Position numbers and translations under genes: made by a program. Shown here piece after piece: positions 8,794 through 19,074 of a DNA stretch of 64,000 nucleotides. Each line of letters opens with the position of its first letter. The stretch's first letter is position 1. The stretch comes from Pseudohongiella sp. (GTDB taxonomy: Bacteria > Pseudomonadota > Gammaproteobacteria > Pseudomonadales > Pseudohongiellaceae). The notes under the pieces were generated by a model. That model searched no databases and was not told where the DNA came from. It saw nothing but the letters and a program-made list of their open reading frames with translations. Location of the stretch: NCBI RefSeq assembly GCF_011050365.1, contig NZ_DRFV01000001.1:186001-250000 (forward strand), given 5' to 3'.

Positions 8794-9750
8794 TTACAGC
8801 TCAGCGCTTTCGAACATGGCGCTGATGGACTCTTCATTGCTGACCCTGCGAATGGATTCGGCCAGCAGGCGCGCCATGCTGAGCTGACGCACATTGGGCA
8901 GCCTGGCAATCTTGTCGCTGAGCGGGATGGTGTCAGTCACCACCAGGGAATCAAGTTCGGAGTTGGCGATATTTTCCGCGGCGTTGCCGGACAGCACCGG
9001 GTGGGTGCAATAGGCGACAACTTTTAATGCGCCGTGTTCTTTCAGTGCAGCAGCAGCTTTGCAAAGCGTGCCGGCCGTATCCACCATGTCGTCGACGATC
9101 AGACAGGTCCGGCCTTTGACTTCACCGATGATATGCATGACCTGGGCTTCATTGGCCTGCGGGCGACGCTTGTCGATAATGGCCAGATCCACATTGAGTT
9201 GTTTGGCCACGGCACGTGCGCGTACCACGCCGCCAATATCAGGTGAAACGACGGTCAGGTTTTCGTATTTCTGCAATTCAATATCGTCGGTCAGCACCGG
9301 TGAGCCATACACGTTGTCTACCGGGATGCTGAAAAAGCCCTGAATCTGTTCGGCATGCAGGTCAACGGTCAGTACCCGGTTAACGCCAACCGCAGAGATC
9401 ATGTCGGCAACCACTTTGGCGCTGATGGCAACGCGGGCTGAGCGCACGCGGCGATCCTGACGGGCGTAACCAAAATAGGGGATAACGGCCGTGATGCGGT
9501 TGGCTGAAGCACGATGCATGGCATCGGCTGTGAGCAGCAGTTCCATCAGACTGTCGTTGGTTGGTGCACAGGTGGACTGAATGATAAATACGTCCTTGCC
9601 ACGGACGTTCTCTTTGACTTCAACCGCAATCTCGCCATCGCTGAATTTGCCGATCTGGGCATCACCGAGGGGAATGCCAATATAGCGGGCGATTTTTTCC
9701 GCCAGCACGGGATTGGCATTGCCGGTGAAGACCATCAGATTATTAGCCAT
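8794..9750 (-). CDS. prs: ribose-phosphate pyrophosphokinase
   Basis: Makes PRPP from ribose 5-phosphate and ATP, feeding purine, pyrimidine, NAD, histidine and tryptophan synthesis. The 318 residues are the class I length. Seen: ATP-site [16 protein letters not shown] (near 35-50), the flexible-loop RQDRR (near 98), the metal-binding histidine of [11 protein letters not shown] near 130 and the PRPP-binding loop [11 protein letters not shown] near 220. The ATG at 9750 starts [12 protein letters not shown] as in homologues. It follows tRNA-Gln and ispE on the minus strand, the Pseudomonas order. Confidence 0.97.
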   Translation of the reverse strand: MANNLMVFTGNANPVLAEKIARYIGIPLGDAQIGKFSDGEIAVEVKENVRGKDVFIIQSTCAPTNDSLMELLLTADAMHRASANRITAVIPYFGYARQDRRVRSARVAISAKVVADMISAVGVNRVLTVDLHAEQIQGFFSIPVDNVYGSPVLTDDIELQKYENLTVVSPDIGGVVRARAVAKQLNVDLAIIDKRRPQANEAQVMHIIGEVKGRTCLIVDDMVDTAGTLCKAAAALKEHGALKVVAYCTHPVLSGNAAENIANSELDSLVVTDTIPLSDKIARLPNVRQLSMARLLAESIRRVSNEESISAMFESAEL

Positions 9751-9964
9751 GGATTGATTACCTTCTGACTTGCCGTTTGCGCAGTTAGAGCGTTTTTTCG
9801 GGGTTGGTTTATGCTGTGGTCGTTTGATGGTCTTACCCGCCCAGGTCATTCGTTGTGGTCGTTGAATGATCGCTTAGATGCTGCATCAAACCGGAAGACC
9901 GGAGACGGGTTATGCCGGCTGCCGTTTTGATTGGCAACACCGGCGATAACCGACTCCTGGAATA

Positions 9965-10040
9965 TGGCTGGGGTGGCTGGACTCGAACCAACGCATGCAA
10001 GGATCAAAACCTTGTGCCTTACCAACTTGGCGACACCCCA
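9965..10040 (-). tRNA. tRNA-Gln (TTG)
   Basis: A 76-base minus-strand cloverleaf ending in encoded CCA. The acceptor TGGGGTG pairs with CACCCCA, discriminator G. The anticodon stem CAAGG/CCTTG holds loop TTTTGAT (anticodon TTG), and the T arm reads GGTTCGAGTCC. It lies between ispE and prs, as in Pseudomonas, and is probably processed from their common transcript. Confidence 0.94.
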
Positions 10041-10076
10041 AAAAACATCGTTATTCTAAGCTATTTTCAGTCGGTA

Positions 10077-10940
10077 TCAAAGCTCGCTCAGGGCGGATCG
10101 GTTGATCCCTCTGGCAACAAAACCTTTGATGCCTGCGAGAGGACCGCTGATCTCAGCCGGTAACTGCGCTAGTACCGCTCTGGCTTGCGCCTCCTCGGAG
10201 AACGCGGCAAATACACTGGACCCTGTGCCGGTCATGCGGGCTGGCGCAAAGCCTGATAACCAGGTAAGCGCGGCATCCACCGCCGGATACAGTTTTCTGA
10301 CCAGTGCTTCACAGTCATTTCGGGACTGCCCTGCCAGAAAGGCGCACATTTTGATGGGTGTTGAGTCCCGTGTCAATTGCTGATGTGAAAAAATCGTGGC
10401 GGTGGTGACATGGCAGGCAGGGGTCAGCACCACAAAAAACTGCTCTGCCAGCAGCATCGGTGCCAGTTTTTCGCCAATACCTTCAGCCCAGGCGCTTTGG
10501 CCCATGACAAAAACCGGCACGTCGGCGCCCAGGCTCAGGCCCAGTCTGGCCAATTGGTCTCGCGTCAACCGGCCCTGCCAGAGCCGGTTCAGTGCCACCA
10601 GCGTGGTGGCAGCATCAGAGCTGCCGCCGCCCAGGCCGGCGCCGGCCGGGATGCGTTTGTCCAGGTGTATGTCGGCCCCTGCGGGGCACTGCAGGGCCTG
10701 CTGCAGCTGCGTGGCCGCCTGCATCACCAGATTGTCTGCGTTGTTGAGGCTGGAGTCAGTGCAGGTAAAGCGCAGTTGTCCGTCGTCCCGCCAGCTGAAA
10801 CGCAGGCTGTCGCCGTGATCCAGGAGCTGAAACAGGGTCTGCAGCTCATGATAGCCGTCGCTGCGGCGGCCTGTGATGTGCAGGAACAGGTTCAGTTTGG
10901 CCGGAGCTGGCAGCGTGATGGTGGTGTCGGCGTTTGTCAT
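10077..10940 (-). CDS. ispE: 4-diphosphocytidyl-2-C-methyl-D-erythritol kinase
   Basis: GHMP kinase of the MEP isoprenoid pathway; phosphorylates CDP-methylerythritol at the 2-hydroxyl. The 287 residues start with PAPAKLNLFLHITGRRSDGYH (12-31), where the lysine and aspartate of the substrate site lie. The ATP-binding loop PAGAGLGGGSSDA is at 98-110 and the third motif MTGTGSSVF near 240. It begins 8 bases after lolB and is followed by tRNA-Gln and prs, so lolB, ispE, the tRNA and prs are probably co-transcribed. Confidence 0.95.
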   Translation of the reverse strand: MTNADTTITLPAPAKLNLFLHITGRRSDGYHELQTLFQLLDHGDSLRFSWRDDGQLRFTCTDSSLNNADNLVMQAATQLQQALQCPAGADIHLDKRIPAGAGLGGGSSDAATTLVALNRLWQGRLTRDQLARLGLSLGADVPVFVMGQSAWAEGIGEKLAPMLLAEQFFVVLTPACHVTTATIFSHQQLTRDSTPIKMCAFLAGQSRNDCEALVRKLYPAVDAALTWLSGFAPARMTGTGSSVFAAFSEEAQARAVLAQLPAEISGPLAGIKGFVARGINRSALSEL

Positions 10941-10948
10941 TGTCGATC

Positions 10949-11599
10949 TCAGTCGCCTGTGTTGACCTGGGCGTCGGTCCGGGCGTCAGGAAGGCTCCAG
11001 CGCAGTCGGGTCAGGTCCAGACGCAGGGGTGCTTTTTCAATCCGGATCCGTGTCGGCAGCGTTTCCAGGCCAAAGTTGGTGTAGGCCATATAGCTGACCT
11101 GCCAGCCAAGCTGCTGAAAAGCGCGTAGCTGGCTGGTTTCCCCGAATTGCAGATCGCTGCTGGGCCCGGGGGCGGGAATGCCCTTGATCCAGTAGTTCAG
11201 CTCGGTAACCGGTAGCTCGTAGCCCAGCTCCTGATATAACAGCTCTTCCGGTGATTCGGTAATCACCGGGTCTTCGCCCTGCTGTGCGATCTGCACCTCG
11301 CCGGGGCGGCCGTCGATCTGCGTCGCACCGACGTTGAAGGTGCCCCACAGATTGATCTGATAAGTCTCGTCATTTTGCTGCCAGCGGATGCGGGAGCTGT
11401 GTGCGTCAGTGGCATCGCGGACATTCAGACTGCCGATGAATTCCCAATGTGAGATCTGCTCCAGCACCTGACGCCGCTGTTCCCACTGGGCGTTGACCGG
11501 CGCATCGATGCGCGGCACGCTGCTGCAGGCGGCCAGTGTCAGTGCGAGCAGGGACCAGGCAAGGGCGGTAGCGGGTATTGATGTCAGCGCAGCGCTCAT
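10949..11599 (-). CDS. lolB: outer-membrane lipoprotein receptor LolB
   Basis: Accepts lipoproteins from the periplasmic carrier LolA and inserts them into the outer membrane. The 216-residue precursor has a signal peptide ending in the lipobox LAAC, with lipidated C25, and S26-S27 after it, compatible with outer-membrane sorting. The mature protein contains the family segment HWEFIGSLNVRD followed by the WQQND and LWGTFNVGATQI strands of the half beta-barrel. It overlaps the TPR lipoprotein gene upstream by 4 bases (ATGA) and precedes ispE by 8. Confidence 0.93.
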   Translation of the reverse strand: MSAALTSIPATALAWSLLALTLAACSSVPRIDAPVNAQWEQRRQVLEQISHWEFIGSLNVRDATDAHSSRIRWQQNDETYQINLWGTFNVGATQIDGRPGEVQIAQQGEDPVITESPEELLYQELGYELPVTELNYWIKGIPAPGPSSDLQFGETSQLRAFQQLGWQVSYMAYTNFGLETLPTRIRIEKAPLRLDLTRLRWSLPDARTDAQVNTGD

Positions 11600-13392
11600 T
11601 CAGCAGGCACCAGCCGGTCCATGGTGTCGCGGATATGTTCGCTGTCAGGTTGCCGGGTCAGTGCCTCGCGCCAGATGGCCATTGCCTCGTCCTGCTCGCC
11701 CATGGCCCAGAGTACCTCGCCGAGGTGAGCAGCCACTTCGGCGTCGGGGAATGCAGCATAGGCGGCTCTCAGGTTGGCGAGGGCTTCATCCAGGCGGCCG
11801 AGTTTGTACTGCGCCCACGCCAGACTGTCGATAATGGCCGGATCGTCCGGGGAGATCTCGATGGCGCGTTGAATCAGCTCCAACGCTTCCTGGTAGCGAT
11901 CGGTGCGCACTGTCAGGGCATAACCCAGATGGTTGAGCGCACGCGCATTGTCGGGCTGCAGACGGATGATGTGACGCAGATCCCGCTCTGCTTTTTGCAT
12001 GTTGTTCTGTTGCTCGCTGAGTAGCGTGCGGGCAAACAGCAGATCGATGTTGTCCGGGAATTGTGTCAGCGCCTCATCCAGCACGGCTGCGGCGCGATCC
12101 TGGTAGGCCGCATTGATCAGCGCCTCGGCCTGCAGTGCGGGCAAAATGGGGCCCAGGTCGGCGGTGTCGGCGCTCAGTTGCCGGCGCCAGCGGGTTGCCT
12201 CATCAAATTGCTCCAGCGCCACAAACAGTCGCATGATCTGTCGTTGTGCCGACAGGAATGCGTTTGAGCGCGGCCCCAGTTGCTGATAATGGTAGAGCGC
12301 TTCAGAGAGTTGCTCGCGCGACTCCAGAATGACCCCGACGTAGAAGTTTGCCTCGTTGGTGCGATGTCCGGCATCGAGCAGGGCGCGCAACTGCTCCAGC
12401 GCCGAATCATAGTCTTCCAGCTCCAGGTTAATCAGCGCCAGTGAGTACAGGGTCTCCATGTCGCCCGGTGCCAGGCGCAACAATTCAGTAAACTGTACCG
12501 CCGCCTCGGGCAGGTTTTCATTTTGCACCAGTGTCTGCGCATAGTTGTAGCGCAGCAGTCGATGCCGGGGGTATTGCGCAACGGTTTCACCCAGCAAGGC
12601 CTCGGCAGCGTCGGCCTGTCCGGCATTCTGCAGCAATTGCGCCTCGATAAGGGCTGTTCGCGGATTGTCTCCGAAGCGCTCAGTAGCGATGTCCAGCATA
12701 TTGCGCGCGCCGGTCGGGTCGCCGCTCTGATCGTAGATCTGGGCCAGGGCGTAATACAGCGTGGCTTCGTCGGGATGCCGTGTCAGCATGCTCTCCAGCT
12801 CGTCGGCGATAATGTTGCGTTGCCGGTTATCAAGCGAAAACGTGCGCGCGGACATGGCAGTAAAATCGACGTTGCCGCCCAGTGTCAGGACCTGGTCCAG
12901 GTGCGGCATGGCGCGCACGTATAAGGCCTGATCCAGCAGGTCGTAGCCGACGATGAGGTGTGGGTCCAGTGCATCGGGTTCCAGCTGTAACCACAGCTCT
13001 GCCAGTTGCAGCAATGCGTCATTGTTGCCGGTTGCAGAGGCGAATTCGACGGCACGGCGGATAATGCCGATGTCGCCGGTTTCCAGTGCCAGTTCGTAAT
13101 AATCCTCTGCAGCCTGCGGCAGGTAGCCGCGCATGCCACCAAATTCACTGAGCAGTGCCGTTTCCAGCTGGTTGCGGGTAAAATTGCCGTATTCGATCTC
13201 GGCAGGTGGTTCCGGCTCCGGCGTTGAGCCGGGTTGTTCGCCTGCTGTCGTCGTGACTGTGGTGTTAACCGGTGTGCCCGTGCCGGGCGCTGGCGAACCG
13301 GGAGCATCCATATCGGACGCGGGTTGCAGTGCCGAGCAGGCGGCCAGCAGGGGTAAGCTGATGAGTAACAGGCGATGTCGAAGTTTAGTCAT
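11596..13392 (-). CDS. TPR-repeat lipoprotein (PA4667-like)
   Basis: A 598-residue lipoprotein: signal peptide with lipobox LLAAC (C19), a Pro/Thr-rich linker to about residue 70, then tetratricopeptide repeats over nearly the whole remainder, best seen in the last third (for example ARALNHLGYALTVRTDRYQEAL and the following unit). It corresponds by position and design to the TPR protein encoded between hemA and lolB in Pseudomonas, whose exact role I do not know; envelope scaffolding is a guess. The start at 13392 places the signal peptide at the N-terminus. Its stop overlaps the lolB start. Confidence 0.85.
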   Translation of the reverse strand: MTKLRHRLLLISLPLLAACSALQPASDMDAPGSPAPGTGTPVNTTVTTTAGEQPGSTPEPEPPAEIEYGNFTRNQLETALLSEFGGMRGYLPQAAEDYYELALETGDIGIIRRAVEFASATGNNDALLQLAELWLQLEPDALDPHLIVGYDLLDQALYVRAMPHLDQVLTLGGNVDFTAMSARTFSLDNRQRNIIADELESMLTRHPDEATLYYALAQIYDQSGDPTGARNMLDIATERFGDNPRTALIEAQLLQNAGQADAAEALLGETVAQYPRHRLLRYNYAQTLVQNENLPEAAVQFTELLRLAPGDMETLYSLALINLELEDYDSALEQLRALLDAGHRTNEANFYVGVILESREQLSEALYHYQQLGPRSNAFLSAQRQIMRLFVALEQFDEATRWRRQLSADTADLGPILPALQAEALINAAYQDRAAAVLDEALTQFPDNIDLLFARTLLSEQQNNMQKAERDLRHIIRLQPDNARALNHLGYALTVRTDRYQEALELIQRAIEISPDDPAIIDSLAWAQYKLGRLDEALANLRAAYAAFPDAEVAAHLGEVLWAMGEQDEAMAIWREALTRQPDSEHIRDTMDRLVPAE

Positions 13393-13584
13393 AATTCCCG
13401 GTCTTGTGGTGCCTGAGGCACCGGTCGATTGTAACAAGTGTTCTGTTGCAAGACTACAATTGTGACCGGCCCCGGCGCATAATACATACCGGAAAACATT
13501 AAACCGGATAACGGTTTGCGTATAAAAGCAGGAAAACGACCCCGACTTTTAGTAAGATAGCGCATTTTTTCAGCAAGGCTCTTT

Positions 13585-14922
13585 ATGGCGCTGGTTCTGC
13601 TCGGTATCAATCACAATACTGCCAATGTCTCCCTACGGGAGCAGGTCGCATTTCCGCCGGAAAAAATGGCCGATGCAATGCAGCGCGTGACCGCCCTTGA
13701 ACATGTCAGGGAAGCGGTGATTGTGTCGACCTGCAATCGCACCGAGTTGTACGTTGATGTCGATCTGGGTGGGCCCGCCGCTATCGGTCCGCTGTCAGCA
13801 GACGGGGTGTCGCCGAACCCTGATAACGGCGTTGACCCCGCACGATTGCAGTTCGAGCAGCAAAAACTGCTCAATTGGCTGAGCCAGTATCACGGCGTTG
13901 ATGTCGGCGAATTGAGCACCTGTAGCTACTTTCACTGGCGCGATGACGTCATTCGCCATCTGATGCGTGTGGCCTGTGGTCTGGATTCAATGGTGTTGGG
14001 TGAGCCGCAAATTCTGGGTCAGATCAAGTCCGCTTACGCCGTTGCCAAAGAGCTGGGCGTGGCCAAAGCTGAACTGTCGCGAGCCTTTCAGGAAGCCTTT
14101 ACCATAGCCAAGGAAGTGCGCACCGATACCGCCATTGGCGAAAACCCGGTGTCGGTAGCATACGCTGCGGTCACGCTGGCCGAGCAGATATTCTCCGATC
14201 TGGGCAGTCTGCACGCCCTGTTGATAGGCGCCGGGCACACCATCGAACTGGTGGCGCGGCATCTCACCGACCGGGGCGTGCGCAGCATAGTGGTCGCCAA
14301 CCGTACCCTGCAGAACGCTGTCACTCTGGGTGAAAAATTTGGCGCCCGGGGCGTGTTGTTGTCGGATATTCCGGAGGAGCTTGAAAGGGCTGATATCGTG
14401 GTGTCGTCCACTAACAGTCAGCTGCCATTATTGGGCAAGGGTGCTGTCGAGCGCGCCATCAAGAAACGCCGTCACAAGCCCATGTTGCTGGTAGATCTGG
14501 CGGTGCCAAGAGATATCGAGCCCGAAGTGGGTCAGATCAGTGACGCCTACCTGTATAGCGTTGATGATATTCGTGACGTGATTGAAGACAACGTCAAAAG
14601 CCGCACCCTGGCCGCCGAACAGGCCAGCGCCATCATTGAGCGGGGTGTGGAAGAATATTTGCGGCAATTGCGTGCATTGAGCGCCGTGGCGACGCTGCGT
14701 GCGTTTCGCGAGAAAGCTGACCAGACGCGACAGCTGGAACTGGAAAAAGCCCTCAAGGCGCTGGAAAAAGGCATGCCGGCAGAACAGGTGCTGGAAGCAC
14801 TGGCGCGCAGTATTACCAATAAACTGATTCACGCCCCCAGCGTGCAGATGAAAAAGGCCAGTGCCGAGGGCCGCGAAGATCTGGTTCGCCTGACGCAGGA
14901 ACTGTTCGAGTTGGGTGAATAA
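13585..14922 (+). CDS. hemA: glutamyl-tRNA reductase
   Basis: First committed enzyme of C5 tetrapyrrole synthesis: reduces glutamyl-tRNA with NADPH to glutamate-1-semialdehyde. The 445 residues carry the catalytic cysteine C50 in STCNRTELY, the same number as in E. coli, the substrate segment [18 protein letters not shown] and the NADPH-binding [13 protein letters not shown] near 217-229, then a C-terminal dimerisation helix. An insert of about 20 residues near 65-85 ([13 protein letters not shown] region) lengthens the N-terminal domain relative to E. coli. It is divergent from the TPR lipoprotein gene. A small inverted repeat (AAACCG/CGGTTT, 13501-13517) lies in the shared 192-base upstream region. 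prfA starts 3 bases after its stop. Confidence 0.97.
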   Translation: MALVLLGINHNTANVSLREQVAFPPEKMADAMQRVTALEHVREAVIVSTCNRTELYVDVDLGGPAAIGPLSADGVSPNPDNGVDPARLQFEQQKLLNWLSQYHGVDVGELSTCSYFHWRDDVIRHLMRVACGLDSMVLGEPQILGQIKSAYAVAKELGVAKAELSRAFQEAFTIAKEVRTDTAIGENPVSVAYAAVTLAEQIFSDLGSLHALLIGAGHTIELVARHLTDRGVRSIVVANRTLQNAVTLGEKFGARGVLLSDIPEELERADIVVSSTNSQLPLLGKGAVERAIKKRRHKPMLLVDLAVPRDIEPEVGQISDAYLYSVDDIRDVIEDNVKSRTLAAEQASAIIERGVEEYLRQLRALSAVATLRAFREKADQTRQLELEKALKALEKGMPAEQVLEALARSITNKLIHAPSVQMKKASAEGREDLVRLTQELFELGE

Positions 14923-14925
14923 CAT

Positions 14926-16008
14926 ATGAAAGCATCAATCTACCAAAAACTGGAAAATCTGGCAGAGCGCTGTCAGGAACTGCAGGCGCTGTTAAGCGAT
15001 GCTGAAACCATTGCCGATCAGGATCGTTTTCGCGCGCTGTCGCGGGAGTTCTCCGACATTGAACCGGTGGTGCGTGAGTTTGAGGCCTACCTGGATGCAC
15101 AGACCGGTCTGGAACAGGCGCTGGAAATGCAGCGCGACGCGGATCCTGATATTCGTGACATGGCAGAAGACGAGGGTCGTCAGTTGCGCGAGGATATTGC
15201 CGCGTTGGAGCTGAGCCTGCAGAAGCTGCTGTTGCCGAAAGACGAAAAAGACAGCATGAATGTGTTTCTGGAGATCCGCGCTGGCACCGGCGGTGATGAA
15301 GCGGCGTTGTTTGCCGGTGACCTGCATCGCATGTACTCGCGCTACGCCGAGCTCAAAGGCTGGCGCCTGGAGATCATTAGCGAGCGTTCCGGCGAGCATG
15401 GTGGTTACAAGGAAATCATCAGCCGCATTGAAGGACGTCAGGTGTACGGGCAACTGAAATTCGAGTCGGGCGCACACCGCGTGCAGCGCGTGCCCGAAAC
15501 CGAGACCCAGGGTCGAATCCACACCTCGGCCTGCACCGTCGCGATTCTGCCGGCCTCGGACGAGCTGGCGGAAATCGAGCTGAACAAGGCTGATTTGCGT
15601 GTCGATACCTTCCGCGCCAGCGGCGCCGGCGGTCAGCACATCAACAAAACCGACTCTGCCATCCGCATCACTCACCTGCCGACAGGCATGGTGGTGGAAT
15701 GCCAGGACGAGCGTTCCCAGCACAAGAATCGCGCCCGCGCCATGTCCCTGCTCAGTGCCCGGATCAATGACATGGCACAACAGGCGGCTGACAAGCAGCA
15801 ATCGGATACGCGTCGATTGCTGGTAGGCTCGGGCGACCGCTCCGAACGCATCCGGACCTACAATTTTCCTCAAGGCCGGGTAACAGATCATCGAATCAAT
15901 CTGACCCTGTACAAGCTGGCGGAAGTCATGGAAGGTCAGCTTGATGTCGTCATTCAGCCGTTGGTGCATGAATATCAGGCCGACCTGCTCGCTGAGCTGG
16001 CGGCGTGA
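14926..16008 (+). CDS. prfA: peptide chain release factor 1
   Basis: Terminates translation at UAA and UAG. The 360 residues match the E. coli length. The codon-reading tripeptide is P-E-T in [15 protein letters not shown], fitting the P-x-T rule for RF1. The catalytic GGQ is at 235-237 within [14 protein letters not shown]; its glutamine is the methylation target of PrmC, encoded next. Three bases separate it from hemA and four from prmC, the usual hemA-prfA-prmC operon. Confidence 0.98.
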   Translation: MKASIYQKLENLAERCQELQALLSDAETIADQDRFRALSREFSDIEPVVREFEAYLDAQTGLEQALEMQRDADPDIRDMAEDEGRQLREDIAALELSLQKLLLPKDEKDSMNVFLEIRAGTGGDEAALFAGDLHRMYSRYAELKGWRLEIISERSGEHGGYKEIISRIEGRQVYGQLKFESGAHRVQRVPETETQGRIHTSACTVAILPASDELAEIELNKADLRVDTFRASGAGGQHINKTDSAIRITHLPTGMVVECQDERSQHKNRARAMSLLSARINDMAQQAADKQQSDTRRLLVGSGDRSERIRTYNFPQGRVTDHRINLTLYKLAEVMEGQLDVVIQPLVHEYQADLLAELAA

Positions 16009-16012
16009 ACCG

Positions 16013-16897
16013 GTGACGGTGAGCATTCACCAGGCGCTGACGCAGGCCACCAGGGTGCTGGTCGCCAGCGACACGGCCAGGCTGGATGCGGAAGTGCTAC
16101 TGGCATGTGTGCTGGGCAAGGCGCGAAGTTATCTGTTCAGCCGACCGGAAACCGAATTGAGTGACGAGCACAGCGCCGCATTTGCCGCCTTGGTGACACG
16201 CCGTGCTGCCGGGGAGCCGGTGGCCTATCTCACTGGAATGCGGGGTTTCTGGACGCTGGATCTCAAAGTGACGTCAGCGGTGCTGATTCCCAGGCCGGAA
16301 ACGGAGCTGCTGGTTGAACTGGCACTGATGTTGGCACAACGCGTCGGTGACGGGCGGCCGGATGCGCCCCTGGTGGTTGCCGATCTGGGCACTGGCAGCG
16401 GCGCGATTGCGCTGGCACTGGCCAGTGAACGGCCGCATTGGCAGATTCACGCCAGTGATCGCAGCGAGCAGGCGCTGGACGTTGCCCGGCATAATGCCGG
16501 CCGGCTGGGGCTGGAAAGCGTCAACTTTGTCCAGGGGGACTGGTGTGACGCGTTGCCAGCCGGTGTTGGCTTTGACATGATCGTCAGCAATCCGCCGTAT
16601 ATCGCCGGAGAAGACCCGCATCTGGTCCGGGGTGACCTGGTTTTTGAGCCACGCTCAGCGCTGGTTGCCGATGAGCGCGGCCTGCGCGATCTGGCGACAA
16701 TCTGCCGGCAATCCGGTCTCTGGCTGCGTGACGGCGGTTATCTGTTACTGGAACATGGTTATGAACAGGCGGCTGATGTCCGCACGTTACTGACGTCCGC
16801 TGGTTTCGAAAATGTGCGCAGCGAGCGCGATCTGGCAGGTCATGAGCGGGTGACACTGGGGCGCCGCGCAACGTCGGGAGAAAACACATATGCGTGA
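16013..16897 (+). CDS. prmC: release factor glutamine methyltransferase
   Basis: SAM-dependent methyltransferase that methylates the GGQ glutamine of release factors. The 294 residues have a helical N-terminal domain (RLDAEVLLACVLGKAR), the linking segment with PRPETELLV near 94-102, the SAM motif ADLGTGSGAIALALA near 122-136 and the catalytic NPPY at 193-196. I chose the GTG at 16013, four bases after the prfA stop; a GTG at 16019 is an equally good start. The 3' end overlaps moeB by 8 bases. Confidence 0.95.
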   Translation: MTVSIHQALTQATRVLVASDTARLDAEVLLACVLGKARSYLFSRPETELSDEHSAAFAALVTRRAAGEPVAYLTGMRGFWTLDLKVTSAVLIPRPETELLVELALMLAQRVGDGRPDAPLVVADLGTGSGAIALALASERPHWQIHASDRSEQALDVARHNAGRLGLESVNFVQGDWCDALPAGVGFDMIVSNPPYIAGEDPHLVRGDLVFEPRSALVADERGLRDLATICRQSGLWLRDGGYLLLEHGYEQAADVRTLLTSAGFENVRSERDLAGHERVTLGRRATSGENTYA

Positions 16898-17645
16898 TGA
16901 ACAGTTATTGCGCTATAGTCGACAGATCATGTTGCCCGCCTTTGATATCGAAGGCCAGACCCGGCTGCTGCAGTCGACGGTGCTGGTGGTGGGCATGGGT
17001 GGCCTGGGCAGTCCCGTGGCGATGTACCTTGCCGCTGCCGGCGTTGGCCATCTGATACTGGTTGATGATGATGTCGTTGAGATCAGCAACCTGCAACGGC
17101 AACTGGTACATCGCGAGCACACCGTCGGCGACAGCAAGGTCGAGTCAGCGCGACAGACGCTGCTGGCATTGAATTCGGATGTTAAGATCACCACCGTGAA
17201 TCAGCGCGTTGACAAGGCGCTACTGGAACGGATGATCAGCCAGCAGGTCGACCTGGTGGTGGACGCCTGTGATAACTTCAGTACGCGTTTTGCGGCCAAT
17301 GCGGTGTGCGTAAAATACAAAGTGCCATTGGTCTCCGGCGCCGCCATCCGTCTGGAAGGCCAGGTCGCTGTGTTTGACAGCCGGCAGCCAGACAGTCCTT
17401 GTTATCAGTGTCTGTATCAGGGCGGTGATGATGAGCAGATGAGCTGCTCCCGTAATGGTGTGCTGGCACCGGTGGTCGGTGTCATTGGCAGCATGCAGGC
17501 ACTGGAAGCGATCAAGATTTTATCCGGCATGGGCAGGAGCCTGTGCGGACGTTTGTTGTTGTTTGATGCCATGACCTCAACGTGGCGTGAATTGCGATTG
17601 CCGCGCGACCCCGCATGCGCAGTATGCGGGGCGGAGGCTTCCTGA
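16890..17645 (+). CDS. moeB: molybdopterin-synthase adenylyltransferase (MoeB/ThiF family)
   Basis: E1-like enzyme that adenylates the C-terminal glycine of a sulfur-carrier protein such as MoaD or ThiS. The 251 residues carry the nucleotide-binding loop VGMGGLGSPVA (near 32-42), the NLQRQLVHRE segment with the catalytic arginine, and zinc-ligand cysteine pairs CYQC (near 171) and CAVC (near 244). No C-terminal rhodanese domain is present, so the MoeB type fits. No other molybdenum-cofactor genes are in the window, so the actual partner (MoaD or ThiS) cannot be decided. It overlaps prmC, the Pseudomonas arrangement. Confidence 0.9.
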   Translation: MRDEQLLRYSRQIMLPAFDIEGQTRLLQSTVLVVGMGGLGSPVAMYLAAAGVGHLILVDDDVVEISNLQRQLVHREHTVGDSKVESARQTLLALNSDVKITTVNQRVDKALLERMISQQVDLVVDACDNFSTRFAANAVCVKYKVPLVSGAAIRLEGQVAVFDSRQPDSPCYQCLYQGGDDEQMSCSRNGVLAPVVGVIGSMQALEAIKILSGMGRSLCGRLLLFDAMTSTWRELRLPRDPACAVCGAEAS

Positions 17646-17670
17646 ACAGTTTTATTAAAGGTTGTTATAC

Positions 17671-19056
17671 ATGCAGAACACTGAAAACGAAGACACTACT
17701 TCTACGGCAATAGAAGTCACCACTGAAGCAATGGGTGAGCCGGACGTGGCGCAACAACCGGCGGCTGATTCGCCGCCTGTGGTGCCGGATATCCCATTTA
17801 GTCGCTTTGCGCTGGAAAAACCGCTTGAGCGTGCGATCAAGGAGCTGGGTTACAAATTCTGCACGCCGATCCAGGCACAGAGTCTGCGTTATACTCTGCG
17901 CGGTTACGACGTGACCGGCAAAGCCCAGACCGGTACCGGCAAAACGGCGGCCTTCCTGATTACCATCATCAATGATCAGTTGAAAAACCCGGTCAGGGAA
18001 GAGCGCTTTAATGGTGAACCTCGTGCCCTGATTCTGGCACCCACACGCGAGCTGGTCATGCAGATCGCCAGCGATGCGCAGAACCTGAGCAAAGGCTGCG
18101 GGCTGCATGTGGTGACGCTTGTGGGCGGGGAGGATTACAAAAAACAGTTGGCTGCCGTTGACTCAAAACCGGTTGATATCGTGGTGGCAACACCGGGCCG
18201 GTTAATTGATTTTCTGCAGAACGATCAGCTGTATCTGGGGCTGGTGGAAATACTGGTCATCGATGAAGCCGACCGTATGCTGGATATGGGTTTTATTCCG
18301 CAGGTAAGAACGATCGTCAGTCGCACACCGCACAAGGACTGCCGCCAGACCCTGTTGTTCAGCGCCACGTTCACGCCCGAAATCATTGAGCTGACGTCAC
18401 GCTGGGCGATGGATCCGGTCATGATCGAGATCGCGCCGGAGCGCGTGGCCACCGATACCATTGAACAGATCGTGTATCTGGTCACCACGGAAGACAAATA
18501 CAAGCTGCTCTATAACCTGATCAAAGCCGAGGGCGCGGACAAAGTGATTGTCTTTAATAATCGCCGTGACCAGGTGCGCAAGCTGGCCGACAGCCTGTAT
18601 CGAAATGGCGTCAGTTGCGGGTTGCTGTCTGGCGAGATCGCGCAGAACAAGCGGGTGAAGACACTGGAAGCGTTCCGTGATGGCGAGATTCAGGTGTTGG
18701 TGGCAACCGATGTGGCAGGTCGTGGCCTGCATATTGATGACGTCAGTCATGTCATCAATTACAGTTTGCCGGAAGAGGCGGAGGATTACGTGCACCGTAT
18801 TGGCCGTACCGGACGTGCCGGCGCAATCGGCACATCAATCAGTTTTGCCTGTGAGGAAGATTCATTCCTGTTGCCCAATATTGAAGACAAGCTGGGTCAG
18901 AAGCTGCCGTGCGTGTACCCTGCGGAAGAGATGTTGCTGGAGCCGCCCGCATTCACGCGGCCGTCGCATTTCAAGGATGAGTCCAAGCCTTCAACGCGCG
19001 GTGGCAGAAGTGGCGGCAGCAAGGGTGGTGCCGGCAAACCCCGCCCTCGCCGTTGA
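17671..19056 (+). CDS. rhlB: DEAD-box RNA helicase, RhlB-like
   Basis: ATP-dependent RNA helicase of 461 residues. An acidic, low-complexity N-terminus (1-45) precedes the core: Q-motif with CTPIQAQ, Walker A AQTGTGKT, PTRELV, TPGRLIDF, DEAD at 198-201, SAT, and the second RecA domain with TDVAGRGLHIDD and HRIGRTGRAG. A basic Gly/Ser/Arg-rich tail closes it, as in RNA-binding DEAD proteins. Sequence around the Q-motif and the LLYNLI segment looks closest to the RhlB group. The ATG at 17671 has an AAAGG site nine bases upstream; it follows moeB by 25 bases. Confidence 0.85.
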   Translation: MQNTENEDTTSTAIEVTTEAMGEPDVAQQPAADSPPVVPDIPFSRFALEKPLERAIKELGYKFCTPIQAQSLRYTLRGYDVTGKAQTGTGKTAAFLITIINDQLKNPVREERFNGEPRALILAPTRELVMQIASDAQNLSKGCGLHVVTLVGGEDYKKQLAAVDSKPVDIVVATPGRLIDFLQNDQLYLGLVEILVIDEADRMLDMGFIPQVRTIVSRTPHKDCRQTLLFSATFTPEIIELTSRWAMDPVMIEIAPERVATDTIEQIVYLVTTEDKYKLLYNLIKAEGADKVIVFNNRRDQVRKLADSLYRNGVSCGLLSGEIAQNKRVKTLEAFRDGEIQVLVATDVAGRGLHIDDVSHVINYSLPEEAEDYVHRIGRTGRAGAIGTSISFACEEDSFLLPNIEDKLGQKLPCVYPAEEMLLEPPAFTRPSHFKDESKPSTRGGRSGGSKGGAGKPRPRR

Positions 19057-19074
19057 TCAGGCAGGTGTGACAGA

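Noticed and set aside
14992-16026. 344-codon minus-strand open frame across prfA
   Set aside because: Opposite a certain gene; no recognisable motif.
16890-17645. A ThiF/HesA-based tailoring or ubiquitin-like conjugation system
   Set aside because: The gene stands in the conserved Pseudomonas hemA-prfA-prmC-moeB order with MoeB zinc motifs and no partner ubiquitin-like or protease gene.
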